A DNA stretch of 64,000 bases from Leadbetterella lacustris (GTDB taxonomy: Bacteria > Bacteroidota > Bacteroidia > Cytophagales > Spirosomataceae). Shown piece after piece: positions 7,494-16,213 of the stretch. Position numbers and translations under genes: made by a program. How positions within the stretch are numbered: position 1 is the stretch's first letter; the number at the start of each line of letters is the position of its first letter. The stretch covers positions 43,744 to 107,743 of the forward strand of contig OZ248432.1 in the NCBI GenBank assembly GCA_965234335.1. Direction: 5' to 3'. The notes under the pieces were generated by a model. It saw only the letters and a list, made by a program, of their open reading frames with translations, was not told the origin of the DNA and did not search any database.

Positions 7494-9965
7494 TTAGGCT
7501 TCTGCTAGCTTAAGACAATCTTCAAGTGTAAGTTCCTCAGGAACAGTGCCTTTTGGTATTTTCACGTTTCGTTTTCCAACCTGAATATACGGGCCATATC
7601 TACCATTCAATACCTTCACTTTATCGTTTTCTGGATATTCTCTGATGATTTTTTTGGCTGCAGCTTCTTTTTGTTCTGTAATGATTTCAGCCACCCTCTT
7701 GTCATCAATGGTTAACGGATCTTCTGTTTTACCAATGTTATAGTAAACGGCTCCGTGTTTAATATAAGGACCAAAACGACCCTTGTTTATAATCACAGCC
7801 TGACCTTCATACTCAGCCATATCACGTGGAAGCGAATTATCAGAACCACTCAAACGAGCTTCTATTATTTCGATTGCACGCTCCTTTGTAACCGACAAAG
7901 GATCCTCACTTTTATCAAGATTTATATATTTCCCATTGTACAAAACATACGGACCATAACGACCTTCGTTTACCACAATGGCGTTTCCTTCATACAAACC
8001 AAGCTCCAATGGTAATTTTGGGCCTTGTAAAATAGCAAGGGCTTCTTCAAAAGTCATACTAGCTATCATTGTACCTTTTTTGATAGAAACAAAAGCCGGT
8101 TTGTCTTCATCAGTAGCTTCGCCAACTTGTAAATATGGCCCAAACCGACCAATTTTAGCAAATACCTTTTTGCCCGAATCTGGGTCGATGCCGAGTTCAT
8201 AAGAACCTGCAGCTTTTGCACCGTTTTCACCAGTTGCCTCTTCTATTTTGGTATGAAAATCATTATAAAAATTAGCAATCATTTTTTGCCAAGGCACTTT
8301 TCCTTCAGCCACTTCGTCAAACTCATTCTCAACTTTCGCCGTGAATTTGTAATTCAAGACATCCTCAAAGTTCTCTACCAAATAATCATTGACAATTATT
8401 CCCAAATTGGTTGGAAACAATTTCGATTTCTCTGTTCCGTAATTTTCAGAACCAACAGTGCTATTTATTTCACCATTTTTTAACAAAAACTCTTTGAAAT
8501 CTCGTTGAAAACCTGCTCTATCTTCTTTCACCACGTATTCTCTACGAATAACGGTAGAAATGGTCGGTGCATAAGTAGAAGGACGTCCAATGCCCAATTC
8601 TTCCAATTTTTTCACCAAACTTGCTTCCGTATATCTCGCTGGTGGTCTTGTAAAACGCTCGGTAGCTTTCATGTGGATGAGGTTCAAACTCTGACCAACC
8701 GAAAGTGGTGGCAACATATCTTTGTTTTCTTCGTCCTCGTCGTCAGATGACTCAAGGTATACTTTTAAGAAACCTTCAAATTTTATTACCTCACCTGAGG
8801 CCGTAAGTTCTTCGGGTCTGGTAGAGATGGAAATCTTAGCAATGGTTCTTTCGATAATTGCTTCCGCCATTTGTGACGCAATAGCCCTTTTCCATATCAA
8901 ATCATATAAACGTTTCTCATTTCTTTCGGCACCAGCATCAGTTACCGCAAAATCGGTAGGTCTTATGGCCTCGTGAGCTTCTTGAGCTGACTTATCTTTG
9001 GTTTTGAACACCCTTGGTTTCGAGAATTTCTCACCGTAGGCATTAATTATCTGATTCTTGGCATTTTCCATGGCTTCGCCTGAGAGACTTGTAGAGTCCG
9101 TTCTCATGTAGGAAATTTTACCCGATTCATAAAGTTTCTGAGCTAAAGTCATGGTTTGCAAAACAGAGAAACCCAATTTCCTTGAGGCTTCCTGCTGCAA
9201 GGTAGAAGTCGTAAAAGGTGCCGCTGGACTTTTGGTTGTTGGTTTAACCTCTAGGCCTGCAATGGCATAAACTGCTGGTAAGCAATCTTGTAAAAACCTT
9301 TCAGCATCTACTTCTTTTTCAAAATTCTTGCTCAATTCAGCAGAGAGAACTTTATTCTTCTCTACTAAAAAATGAGCAACTACTTTGAATGATGATTTGG
9401 AATCAAAAGTCTCAATTTCACGCTCTCTTTCTACAACTATTCTTACCGTAACTGATTGCACTCGTCCAGCTGATAAATTCTTCCTATCTCCAGCTCTGAT
9501 TTTTTTCCAAAGTACAGGCGAAAGTTGAAAACCCACTAACCTATCTAATATTCGTCTAGCCTGCTGTGCATTCACTAGGTCTATATCGATTGTTCTCGGG
9601 ATTTCGATTGCCTTGTTTATCGCATTCTTTGTAATTTCTCTAAAGACAATCCTTTTGGTGTCATCACCTAAACCAAGGGCTTCCTTTAAGTGCCAAGAAA
9701 TGGCTTCTCCCTCCCGGTCATCATCGGTTGCTAGCCATACTTCTTTACCGGCGGCTAGTTTTTTTAGTTCATTTACAACTTTTACCTTATCGGCTGAAAT
9801 CTGATAGGAAGGTTGAAATTCCTTCTCCACATCAACTCCAAGCTCCTTTTCTGGCAAATCCCGAATATGACCAAAACTCGATTTAACAATAAAATCGCTT
9901 CCCAAATAACCTTCAATGGTTTTGGCTTTAGCTGGGGACTCAACAATGACGAGGTTTTTAGACAT
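7494..9965 (-). CDS. topA: DNA topoisomerase I (type IA)
   Basis: This enzyme relaxes negative supercoils by transient cleavage of one strand. I place the start at the ATG ending at 9965 (protein MSKNLVIVES), giving 823 residues; a frame-open extension of 13 residues upstream lacks family similarity. The Toprim domain has VESPAKAKT (8-16) and the acidic cluster DDDREGE (81-87). The active-site Tyr286 sits in KISYMRTDS. The C-terminus carries four zinc-free repeats with GRFGPY or GRYGPY cores instead of Cys4 zinc ribbons, as in many Bacteroidota. It is monocistronic with its own terminator. Confidence 0.97.
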   Translation of the reverse strand: MSKNLVIVESPAKAKTIEGYLGSDFIVKSSFGHIRDLPEKELGVDVEKEFQPSYQISADKVKVVNELKKLAAGKEVWLATDDDREGEAISWHLKEALGLGDDTKRIVFREITKNAINKAIEIPRTIDIDLVNAQQARRILDRLVGFQLSPVLWKKIRAGDRKNLSAGRVQSVTVRIVVEREREIETFDSKSSFKVVAHFLVEKNKVLSAELSKNFEKEVDAERFLQDCLPAVYAIAGLEVKPTTKSPAAPFTTSTLQQEASRKLGFSVLQTMTLAQKLYESGKISYMRTDSTSLSGEAMENAKNQIINAYGEKFSKPRVFKTKDKSAQEAHEAIRPTDFAVTDAGAERNEKRLYDLIWKRAIASQMAEAIIERTIAKISISTRPEELTASGEVIKFEGFLKVYLESSDDEDEENKDMLPPLSVGQSLNLIHMKATERFTRPPARYTEASLVKKLEELGIGRPSTYAPTISTVIRREYVVKEDRAGFQRDFKEFLLKNGEINSTVGSENYGTEKSKLFPTNLGIIVNDYLVENFEDVLNYKFTAKVENEFDEVAEGKVPWQKMIANFYNDFHTKIEEATGENGAKAAGSYELGIDPDSGKKVFAKIGRFGPYLQVGEATDEDKPAFVSIKKGTMIASMTFEEALAILQGPKLPLELGLYEGNAIVVNEGRYGPYVLYNGKYINLDKSEDPLSVTKERAIEIIEARLSGSDNSLPRDMAEYEGQAVIINKGRFGPYIKHGAVYYNIGKTEDPLTIDDKRVAEIITEQKEAAAKKIIREYPENDKVKVLNGRYGPYIQVGKRNVKIPKGTVPEELTLEDCLKLAEA

Positions 9966-10419
9966 ATATAGACCTTTGAAATGAAATACGTATTTAATCA
10001 GCAAAATAAGTACAATAAAGCCATTAAAAGAAAATTTTTTTCTTTAATCGGTCTTCACGATACTCAAATTTGAAAACTTTCAGGCAAAAAAAGACATTTA
10101 AATACCATAAATGGATAATAAATAGTCAAAGACAAACTTAACCTTGAAATCTTGAAATATTACTATTTATCAGTTTTTACAGAAAACACTTTTTGAAAAA
10201 AAAGCATATCAACTCCTAACTTTTCCTATTTCCATTTTTTTTTCCTCCACAACCTTATTTTAGAAAAAAACATCAACCTTTTCATTTTCAGAACTTTACG
10301 AATAATATAACTTTCAAAAAGGAGTTTTGTTTGAAATAAATAAAAAAAATCCTATTTCGAATTAAAAATCAATTTGTATTTTTGACGAATTAAAATTCAA
10401 TTTTAAAATTTATATACTG
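9966..10419. other. Long divergent intergenic region between topA and aconitase
   Basis: About 454 bp of very A+T-rich DNA separating divergently transcribed topA and acn. Apart from the probable acn promoter near its right end, I see no gene, RNA signature or long inverted repeat. The A and T tracts around 10236-10275 may be bent promoter DNA, which is a guess. Confidence 0.5.
10355..10384 (+). promoter_or_regulatory. Putative promoter of acn
   Basis: TTTC at 10355-10358 (one mismatch to the TTTG -33 element), an 18-bp spacer and TATTTTTG at 10377-10384 (TAnnTTTG). It predicts a leader of about 30 nt before the ATG at 10420. Confidence 0.5.
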
Positions 10420-12690
10420 ATGAAAGTATTTGATTTGGACATGATAAAAGCTGCATACGCTCGCATGCCTGAGAGAGTAGAAGCCGCCAAAAAGTTATTG
10501 GGAAGACCAATGACCTTAGCCGAGAAAATTTTGTACTCACACTTGTGGGACAACTTGGGAGGAAAGCCTTTTGAAAGAGGTACCGACTATGTTGACTTTG
10601 CCCCGGACCGAGTGGCTATGCAAGATGCAACGGCACAGATGGCACTTTTACAATTTATGCAAGCACAAAGAGAGAAAGTAGCTGTACCTTCTACTGTACA
10701 CTGCGACCACTTGATTCAAGCCAAAGTAGGTGCTACTGAAGATTTAAAGATCGCCAACGAATCAAATAAAGAAGTTTACGACTTCCTTTCTTCTGTTTCA
10801 AATAAATATGGTTTAGGTTTCTGGAAACCTGGTGCGGGTATCATTCACCAAGTAGTTCTAGAAAACTACGCATTCCCAGGTGGAATGATGATTGGTACTG
10901 ACTCCCACACGCCAAATGCGGGTGGATTAGGTATGATCGCCATCGGTGTGGGTGGTGCTGATGCGTGCGACGTTATGGCGGGCTTACCTTGGGAACTTAA
11001 AATGCCAAAATTAATCGGTGTTAAATTAACGGGGTCATTAAAAGGTTGGGCATCTGCAAAAGACGTAATTCTTGAAGTGGCTGGTAGATTAACCGTAAAA
11101 GGTGGTACCGGTGCTATCGTGGAATACTTCGGAACAGGTGCTGATAAACTTTCGGCTACTGGTAAAGGAACTATTTGTAACATGGGTGCCGAAATCGGTG
11201 CAACGACGTCAGTTTTTGGATTTGACAAAAAAATAGCGAAATATCTAACTGCAACTGGCCGAAGAAACGTAGCCATAGCCGCTGGAAGAATAAAAGATTA
11301 TTTGAGACCAGATCAAGAGTGTATCGACAATCCTGAGACTTACTATGACCAAGTTATAGAAATTAACTTGTCGAAATTGGAGCCAAGAATCAATGGTCCT
11401 TTCACACCAGATTTGGCTTGGCCACTTTCAAAATTTGCTGCCGCTGTTAAGAAAAACAATTGGCCAGCAAAACTGGATGTAGGTCTGATTGGTTCTTGTA
11501 CCAACTCTTCTTATGAAGACATGACAAGAGCGGCATCTATAGCTAACCAAGCTGCTGAAAAAAATATTAAAGCAAAATCAGAATTTACCATCACTCCAGG
11601 GTCTGAGTTGGTAAGATTTACAGCAGAAAGAGATGGCTTATTGGCTACTTTTGGAAAAATAGGTGGCGTGGTTTTGGCCAACGCTTGTGGACCATGTATC
11701 GGTCAGTGGGCACGTCATGGTGCTGAAAAAGGCGAAAGAAACTCTATCATCACTTCATTCAACCGTAACTTTGCCAAAAGAGCAGACGGTAACCCAAATA
11801 CACACGCATTTGTGGCATCACCAGAAATAGTGACAGCATTTGCCATAGCTGGGGATTTGACTTTCAACCCTGCCAAGGATACCTTGACCAACGAAAAAGG
11901 CGAACAAGTAAGATTGGATCCGCCTTTAGGCATCGAATTGCCACCCTTGGGCTTTGATGTTTTGGATGCAGGTTATCAAAAACCAGCTCGAAGCGGAAAA
12001 AACGTTAAAGTGAAAGTTAGTCCGAAATCTGACAGATTGCAGTTATTGGATCCGTTTGCCAAATGGGAAGGCACTGACCTTAAAGGCTTAAAGCTTTTAA
12101 TAAAAGCTAAAGGAAAATGTACTACTGACCATATCTCTATGGCGGGCCCGTGGTTGAAGTTCCGTGGACACTTGGACAATATCTCCAATAACCTCTTGAT
12201 TGGAGCTGTTAACTTTGCAAACGAAGCAACAAACAAGGTCAAAAACCAATTAACGGGTGAATATGGCGAAGTACCAACGGTACAAAGGGCATACAAAGCT
12301 GCTGGAATAGGTTCGATAGTAGTAGGTGACGAAAACTATGGCGAAGGTTCATCAAGAGAGCATGCGGCTATGGAGCCACGTCATTTGGGCGTAAGAGCTA
12401 TCCTTGTGAAGTCTTTTGCACGTATTCACGAGACTAACCTTAAAAAACAAGGTATGTTGGGCTTGACATTTGCCAATCCTGCAGATTATGACAAAATCAA
12501 AGAAGACGACAATATCGATATTTTAGGATTGACAACCTTCGCTCCGGGAAAACCGTTGACAGTGGTGGCAAACCACGCTGATGGTTCTAAAGACGAAATC
12601 GTGGTTAATCATACCTATAACGATGCTCAAATCGGCTGGTTCAAAGCTGGTGCTGCATTAAATATCATTGCAGAGCAAGCTGGAAAGTAA
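10420..12690 (+). CDS. acn: Aconitate hydratase (mitochondrial/AcnA-type)
   Basis: This TCA-cycle enzyme isomerises citrate to isocitrate using a [4Fe-4S] cluster. The 756-residue protein keeps TDSHTPNAGGLG near residues 160-171. The three cluster ligands are Cys360 (in GSCTNSSYEDM), Cys423 and Cys426 (in CGPC). The C-terminal swivel domain has ENYGEGSSREHAAMEPRHLG near residue 640. Length and motifs fit the mitochondrial-type aconitase usual in Bacteroidota. It has its own promoter and terminator. Its last 60 bp and the terminator recur in a decayed copy about 458 bp downstream. Confidence 0.97.
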   Translation: MKVFDLDMIKAAYARMPERVEAAKKLLGRPMTLAEKILYSHLWDNLGGKPFERGTDYVDFAPDRVAMQDATAQMALLQFMQAQREKVAVPSTVHCDHLIQAKVGATEDLKIANESNKEVYDFLSSVSNKYGLGFWKPGAGIIHQVVLENYAFPGGMMIGTDSHTPNAGGLGMIAIGVGGADACDVMAGLPWELKMPKLIGVKLTGSLKGWASAKDVILEVAGRLTVKGGTGAIVEYFGTGADKLSATGKGTICNMGAEIGATTSVFGFDKKIAKYLTATGRRNVAIAAGRIKDYLRPDQECIDNPETYYDQVIEINLSKLEPRINGPFTPDLAWPLSKFAAAVKKNNWPAKLDVGLIGSCTNSSYEDMTRAASIANQAAEKNIKAKSEFTITPGSELVRFTAERDGLLATFGKIGGVVLANACGPCIGQWARHGAEKGERNSIITSFNRNFAKRADGNPNTHAFVASPEIVTAFAIAGDLTFNPAKDTLTNEKGEQVRLDPPLGIELPPLGFDVLDAGYQKPARSGKNVKVKVSPKSDRLQLLDPFAKWEGTDLKGLKLLIKAKGKCTTDHISMAGPWLKFRGHLDNISNNLLIGAVNFANEATNKVKNQLTGEYGEVPTVQRAYKAAGIGSIVVGDENYGEGSSREHAAMEPRHLGVRAILVKSFARIHETNLKKQGMLGLTFANPADYDKIKEDDNIDILGLTTFAPGKPLTVVANHADGSKDEIVVNHTYNDAQIGWFKAGAALNIIAEQAGK

Positions 12691-12740
12691 TTTTTCTGGG
12701 TTTGTTTTTATAGAGAATCCCTGGCTGAGAGGCTGGGGAT
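12629..12740 (+). repeat. 3' end of acn plus terminator, intact copy of a direct repeat
   Basis: The last codons of acn, its stop and the terminator region are matched by 13086-13195 at an offset of 458 bp, including an uninterrupted 20-bp identity spanning GCTGCATTAAATATCATTGC. The intact copy belongs to the functional gene. Confidence 0.85.
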
Positions 12741-12748
12741 TTTTTTTG
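12713..12748 (+). terminator. Rho-independent terminator after acn
   Basis: AATCCC (12716-12721) pairs with GGGATT (12736-12741) above a partly paired loop and runs into a tract of T to about 12748. It sits 25 bp past the acn stop. Confidence 0.75.
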
Positions 12749-12873
12749 TTAGGAATATAGTGTTTTCAATAACTTTGAAAGGGAAATTAGAGCCTTTGTT
12801 TTTTTGCAAATTCAAATAAAAATCCTAATATGGTAAAAACTGTTTATAGGACTTCTAAAATATAAAAATACTT

Positions 12874-13068
12874 ATGAAAATAGAATATGATAAAGAAATA
12901 GATATTTTGTACATAAAATTAATAGATCTGCCTATTGATGAGTCTGATATGAAAAAGGAAGGAGTAGCTCTTGATTACCCGGTTGATGGTCAATTGGTGG
13001 GAATAGAAGTTTTGGATACTTCTAAATCCTCTTCAAAACCAAATACTGTTGAATACGAGATGGCTTGA
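12874..13068 (+). CDS. DUF2283 domain protein, orphan
   Basis: A 64-residue protein that is almost entirely one DUF2283 domain: MKIEYDKEIDILYIKL at the start, then a VALDYPVDGQLVGIEVLD strand pair (about 32-49). DUF2283 proteins are small beta-rich proteins often found beside DUF4258 RelE-like toxins, so an antitoxin-like role has been suggested. No partner is adjacent here; the next gene pair is a different toxin-antitoxin family on the other strand. It lies between the functional acn end and a decayed duplicate of that end, so it probably arrived with, or was trapped by, a duplication or insertion event. Confidence 0.8.
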   Translation: MKIEYDKEIDILYIKLIDLPIDESDMKKEGVALDYPVDGQLVGIEVLDTSKSSSKPNTVEYEMA

Positions 13069-13085
13069 TTTTCAGTCTTTAAATA

Positions 13086-13195
13086 CCAATCGGCTGTTTC
13101 TAAGCTAGTGCTGCATTAAATATCATTGCAGATTAAGCTAAAAAGTGATATTTCCTAGATTTGTTTTTGTGAAGAATCTTTGGCTGGTTGGCGTA
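13086..13195 (+). pseudogene. Decayed duplicate of the acn 3' end and terminator
   Basis: About 110 bp aligning to 12629-12740 with roughly four of five bases identical and one small indel. In the acn frame it still encodes the ASAALNIIA core of the aconitase C-terminus. It has in-frame stops in place of a Lys and a Glu, and TGA where acn has TAA. The terminator hairpin is destroyed. No upstream aconitase sequence precedes it, so it is a remnant of a partial duplication or of an insertion that rebuilt the gene end. Confidence 0.85.
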
Positions 13196-13253
13196 TTGGT
13201 ACAGAACACAGAAGACCCGAACATTGTGAACATCTAAAAAAATGATGAGCCAA

Positions 13254-13284
13254 CATCCGTGTCCAATCCATCAAATCCGTGTTC
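13254..13284. repeat. Short tandem of ATCCGTGT-type words
   Basis: The word ATCCGTGT occurs twice (13255 and 13275) within 31 bp, with an intervening related ATCCATC. Words like this are a common dispersed intergenic repeat in many Bacteroidota as I recall. I see no other copy in this window, so the assignment is weak. Confidence 0.3.
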
Positions 13285-13294
13285 TTTCAAAAAA

Positions 13295-13711
13295 TCACAA
13301 CACGTTCAAAATAAAGTCCTTAGAAGTATGCACCGGTATTTCTGAAAAGTAAAAATCCTTTACATTTTCTGTAATAATCATTTGACATCCAGCTTGTTTG
13401 GCAGAATAATATTGAAGACCATCCTCGTAATCATTGATTTTCTTGTTATTATTCACCAAAAACACCTCTTCTTGACCAATAGAGGTGACTTCAATTTGAC
13501 TTGAAATGATTTGCATTTTTTCGATGGCTCTTTTGCTACCACATTTCTTTTCTGCAAAATAGTATGCTATAGCTAAGCAAATTGGCGAAGTAAACAACTG
13601 ATAATGTGACTGAAACTGAGGCAAACTCATCACACGTGCAGAATAGGTAAATATTGGCATTTCGTGGTTTAGTACAGAAACCAGTACGTTGGCGTCGAGA
13701 AATACTTTCAT
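13295..13711 (-). CDS. PIN-domain protein, probable VapC-type toxin
   Basis: A 138-residue PIN domain, a metal-dependent RNase fold. The acidic residues expected for catalysis are visible: Asp6 in KVFLDANVL, Asp94 with Glu96/Asp97 in NDYEDGLQYYSA, and the ITENVKDF motif (113-120, Asp119). VapC toxins cut tRNA or rRNA and are held by a partner antitoxin. The ATG overlaps the stop of the upstream DUF6364 gene by four bases (ATGA), the usual order of antitoxin then toxin. No frameshift or missing acidic residue is apparent, so it should be functional. Confidence 0.88.
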   Translation of the reverse strand: MKVFLDANVLVSVLNHEMPIFTYSARVMSLPQFQSHYQLFTSPICLAIAYYFAEKKCGSKRAIEKMQIISSQIEVTSIGQEEVFLVNNNKKINDYEDGLQYYSAKQAGCQMIITENVKDFYFSEIPVHTSKDFILNVL

Positions 13712-13971
13712 TTCCTTGACTCGTAATACTCTTTTTTCATGGACTTAGAGCTTTTCGACATCGTTTTGTAACTAACTTCTTTCTCTGCCACCATACTTAC
13801 AAAATCGGCAATCGGAATATCCTCTAAAGAGGCATAAGCCTTTGGTGCTGAGGTTATTTTCTCATACAAAAACTCTGTAAGCCTACTCAAACTTATACCC
13901 TGAGATGCCGCAAAATCTTTGGCTTTCTCAATAACATTTTGGTCAAAACTTAATGTGATTTTGGTATCCAT
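13708..13971 (-). CDS. DUF6364 family antitoxin (ribbon-helix-helix)
   Basis: An 87-residue protein starting MDTKITLSFDQNVIEKAK. The N-terminal beta strand and first helix of an RHH DNA-binding fold are followed by ISLSRLTEFLYEKI (about 25-38), matching DUF6364 antitoxins. I chose the ATG ending at 13971 because the 18 residues upstream in frame lack family similarity and are rich in Asn and Ile. The basic C-terminal tail probably wraps the PIN toxin. Antitoxins of this kind usually repress their own operon, though no operator is recognisable. Confidence 0.82.
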   Translation of the reverse strand: MDTKITLSFDQNVIEKAKDFAASQGISLSRLTEFLYEKITSAPKAYASLEDIPIADFVSMVAEKEVSYKTMSKSSKSMKKEYYESRK

Positions 13972-14158
13972 TATTGCTTTAAAATTTATACGTACAAAAA
14001 TATTATTCAATACGTTGTTTTCCAAATATTTGCTTTATTATTTTAAAGTCTCGCTACAAAACATTTAAATTATCCATTTGTAAGACAATTTTATTCATTC
14101 CTCACGAATAGGTTGGAAAATTTGAGATAGTTTTTGAATATTTGAGAAAAAAACAAAA

Positions 14159-14815
14159 ATGACACCGGTAAAATCAAATACGTTTTTAAAAAAAGTAAAA
14201 GACATTACCATAAGTGGCTCTTTGAGCATGCTTATTTTAAGTGCAGGCCTTTATGGCTGCTCTTCATCCGAAAGCACTGAGGGCGATTACGAACAAACGG
14301 AGGTTTACACCCAAGGCGTTAGAACCTACATAAAAGAAACCTCCAAGGGCGAGTTTAAGATAACCGAAGAAATTGCGGTACCTGCCGATAGTTCAAAAGC
14401 CATCGTGACTTATTTGGATGGAAGAGTAGAAACGCTCACTAAGGAGCAATCTAAAAAGTTAATTGATGAAGAGATAACCCGAAACCAAAACACCGTTGGG
14501 CATAACAATGGCCTTTCTAACGTACTCCTTTATGGTGGTATGGGCTATTTTTTGGGTAGAACGATGAGTCCAAATTATGGTTTTTACAGACCAGATTTCC
14601 GTCAAAACAACAGCGGCTCAGGTTTTGTGCCAAATGGTGGTGTAAAAAACTCAGCGGATATGGGCAGGTATTATTCAAACCCTGAGACTTTCGCAAAATC
14701 ATCTGAAGTGAATAGAAACATCAGCAGATCAAGAACAACAGTAACACGCCCAAGTAGCAGTAGAAGCGGTTTTTTTGGAAGTAGAAGTAGGTCAGGGTCG
14801 GGTTTTGGAGGATGA
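14159..14815 (+). CDS. UPF0323/YgiB-like lipoprotein
   Basis: A 218-residue lipoprotein with a hydrophobic segment (about 17-33) and lipobox LYGC with Cys34. After a TYIKETSKGEFKITEE region it has a YGGMGYFLGRTM segment (about 125-136). The tail is low-complexity Ser, Arg and Gly ending in GSGFGG. This matches UPF0323 lipoproteins of Campylobacterota and, more distantly, YgiB of enterics. Those genes neighbour a glutathionylspermidine-synthase-like gene, exactly as here: the stop overlaps the next ATG by four bases. The function is unknown; a role with the ATP-grasp partner at the envelope is inference. Confidence 0.8.
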   Translation: MTPVKSNTFLKKVKDITISGSLSMLILSAGLYGCSSSESTEGDYEQTEVYTQGVRTYIKETSKGEFKITEEIAVPADSSKAIVTYLDGRVETLTKEQSKKLIDEEITRNQNTVGHNNGLSNVLLYGGMGYFLGRTMSPNYGFYRPDFRQNNSGSGFVPNGGVKNSADMGRYYSNPETFAKSSEVNRNISRSRTTVTRPSSSRSGFFGSRSRSGSGFGG

Positions 14816-15984
14816 TAAAGTTAAAATCTCTTGAAAAATCGCCGCTTCAAACCTTAAACGAAGAAGGCTGGAAATGGATGTTGGGCGAAGACACGCTTCC
14901 ATACGTAACCAACGACATGGTGGTGGTAACAGAAAATACCGCCGAATCTTACTACAAAGCCGGCAATGAGCTTTATGAAATGTTTATAAAAGCTGCTGAG
15001 CATGTCATTAAACACGATTTGTATGACGAATTGGGCATTCCGCCCAACTTGGTTCCCTTGATAAAGTTCAGTTGGGAAAATGATAAAGATTGGCATCTCT
15101 ACGGACGTTTTGATTTGGCTGGAGGAATTGACGGTAAGCCCATTAAACTTATAGAATTTAATGCCGACACTGCCACTTGTATTCCCGAAACGGCCATTAT
15201 TCAGTGGGCATCGCTAAAAGCCAATGGATTTGATGACTCGCTGCAATTCAATACTTTATATGAAAGTCTGGTCGGGGCTTTTGAGTCTTTGAGAGAAGAA
15301 AATCCAGAATTTCACCCATCTTTATTGATAAGTACCATGGCCGGTTTTCCTGAAGACGACACCAACATGGAAATATTGGCCGAGGCAGCCAAAGATGCTG
15401 GTTTTGAGGTGGCTTTCGAAAACATAGAAAAAGTAGATTTTTCGCCAAATGAAGGAATTTTCAAGCACAGCTTAGCAGATGGAAGTTTTACAAAATACGA
15501 CTATTGGTTTAAGCTAATTCCTTGGGAGTTTATAGCTTGGGACGAGCCCGAACTTTGCAAAATAATCACGGATATTTGTATGGATAGAAAAGCCATTGTG
15601 CTTAATCCAGCTTACACGATGCTTTTTCAGTCAAAAGGCATCTTAAAAGTACTCTGGGATTTATTCCCGAATCATCCCCTACTGCTCGAAACAAAATCTA
15701 GCCCCATTTCTGGCAAAAACTGTATAGAAAAAGTGATGTTTGGCCGAGAAGGAGCCAATGTTAGAATTATAAATGGCCGAAACGAGACCGTTACATTTTC
15801 AAGTGGAGAATATGCCGAACAAAAGAAAATCTACCAAGAATTCATCGATTTCCCCATGGATGACCGAGGAAATTACTATCAAGCTGGAGTATTTTATGTA
15901 GGAGAATCCTGCGGATTGGGCTTCAGAAAAGGAGGCAAAATATTAGACAATACTGCACAGTTTTGTGGTCATTTGATTGAGTGA
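14812..15984 (+). CDS. Glutathionylspermidine synthase-like ATP-grasp protein (YgiC-like)
   Basis: A 390-residue protein of the GSP-synthase (ATP-grasp) family, with YGRFDLAGGIDGKPIKLIEFNADTATCIPET about residues 98-128 and a conserved C-terminal FYVGESCGLGFRKGG. Relatives such as E. coli YgiC lack the amidase domain of true glutathionylspermidine synthetase and probably ligate an amine or amino acid to an unknown carboxylate. It overlaps the upstream lipoprotein gene (ATGA), so the two are translationally coupled. The substrate and whether polyamines are involved are not visible. Confidence 0.9.
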   Translation: MIKLKSLEKSPLQTLNEEGWKWMLGEDTLPYVTNDMVVVTENTAESYYKAGNELYEMFIKAAEHVIKHDLYDELGIPPNLVPLIKFSWENDKDWHLYGRFDLAGGIDGKPIKLIEFNADTATCIPETAIIQWASLKANGFDDSLQFNTLYESLVGAFESLREENPEFHPSLLISTMAGFPEDDTNMEILAEAAKDAGFEVAFENIEKVDFSPNEGIFKHSLADGSFTKYDYWFKLIPWEFIAWDEPELCKIITDICMDRKAIVLNPAYTMLFQSKGILKVLWDLFPNHPLLLETKSSPISGKNCIEKVMFGREGANVRIINGRNETVTFSSGEYAEQKKIYQEFIDFPMDDRGNYYQAGVFYVGESCGLGFRKGGKILDNTAQFCGHLIE

Positions 15985-16054
15985 GACCAAGGTTTCCAAC
16001 TAAAAAATGTAAAACTAATGCATTAAAGATAAACAAGCTAACGAATTCAAACTG

Positions 16055-16075
16055 GCCTCAGAATATTTCTGGGGC
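16055..16075 (+). terminator. Hairpin after the lipoprotein/ATP-grasp operon
   Basis: A 9-bp stem (16055-16063 with 16067-16075, one G-T pair) around a 3-nt loop. No T tract follows immediately, so it may be a weak terminator or an mRNA-stabilising hairpin. Confidence 0.35.
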
Positions 16076-16213
16076 ATTATTTGAACGAGCTTTTTTGCAA
16101 AAATAAAAAAAAAGAAATCAGAAACTAATTAAATTCTAATCCTATAAACTATAATTATTTCAATTTTATTTATAACTTTATAGTATTCTTGATTTCATGA
16201 CCAAATTACCGAT

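Noticed and set aside
9966..10004. 13-residue N-terminal extension of TopA
   Set aside because: The extension MLIKYVFHF has no counterpart in the family; the internal ATG gives the normal start MSKNLVIVES.
10866..11276. Long open frame on the minus strand inside acn
   Set aside because: It is antisense to the well-conserved aconitase frame, with Pro/Ser/Ala-rich composition and no motif. Such frames are by-products of the codon use on the other strand.
12691..14025. Intact mobile element at the acn end
   Set aside because: No integrase, transposase, tRNA or clean target duplication is present. Only the decayed acn tail suggests past movement, so I report it as a finding and not as an element.
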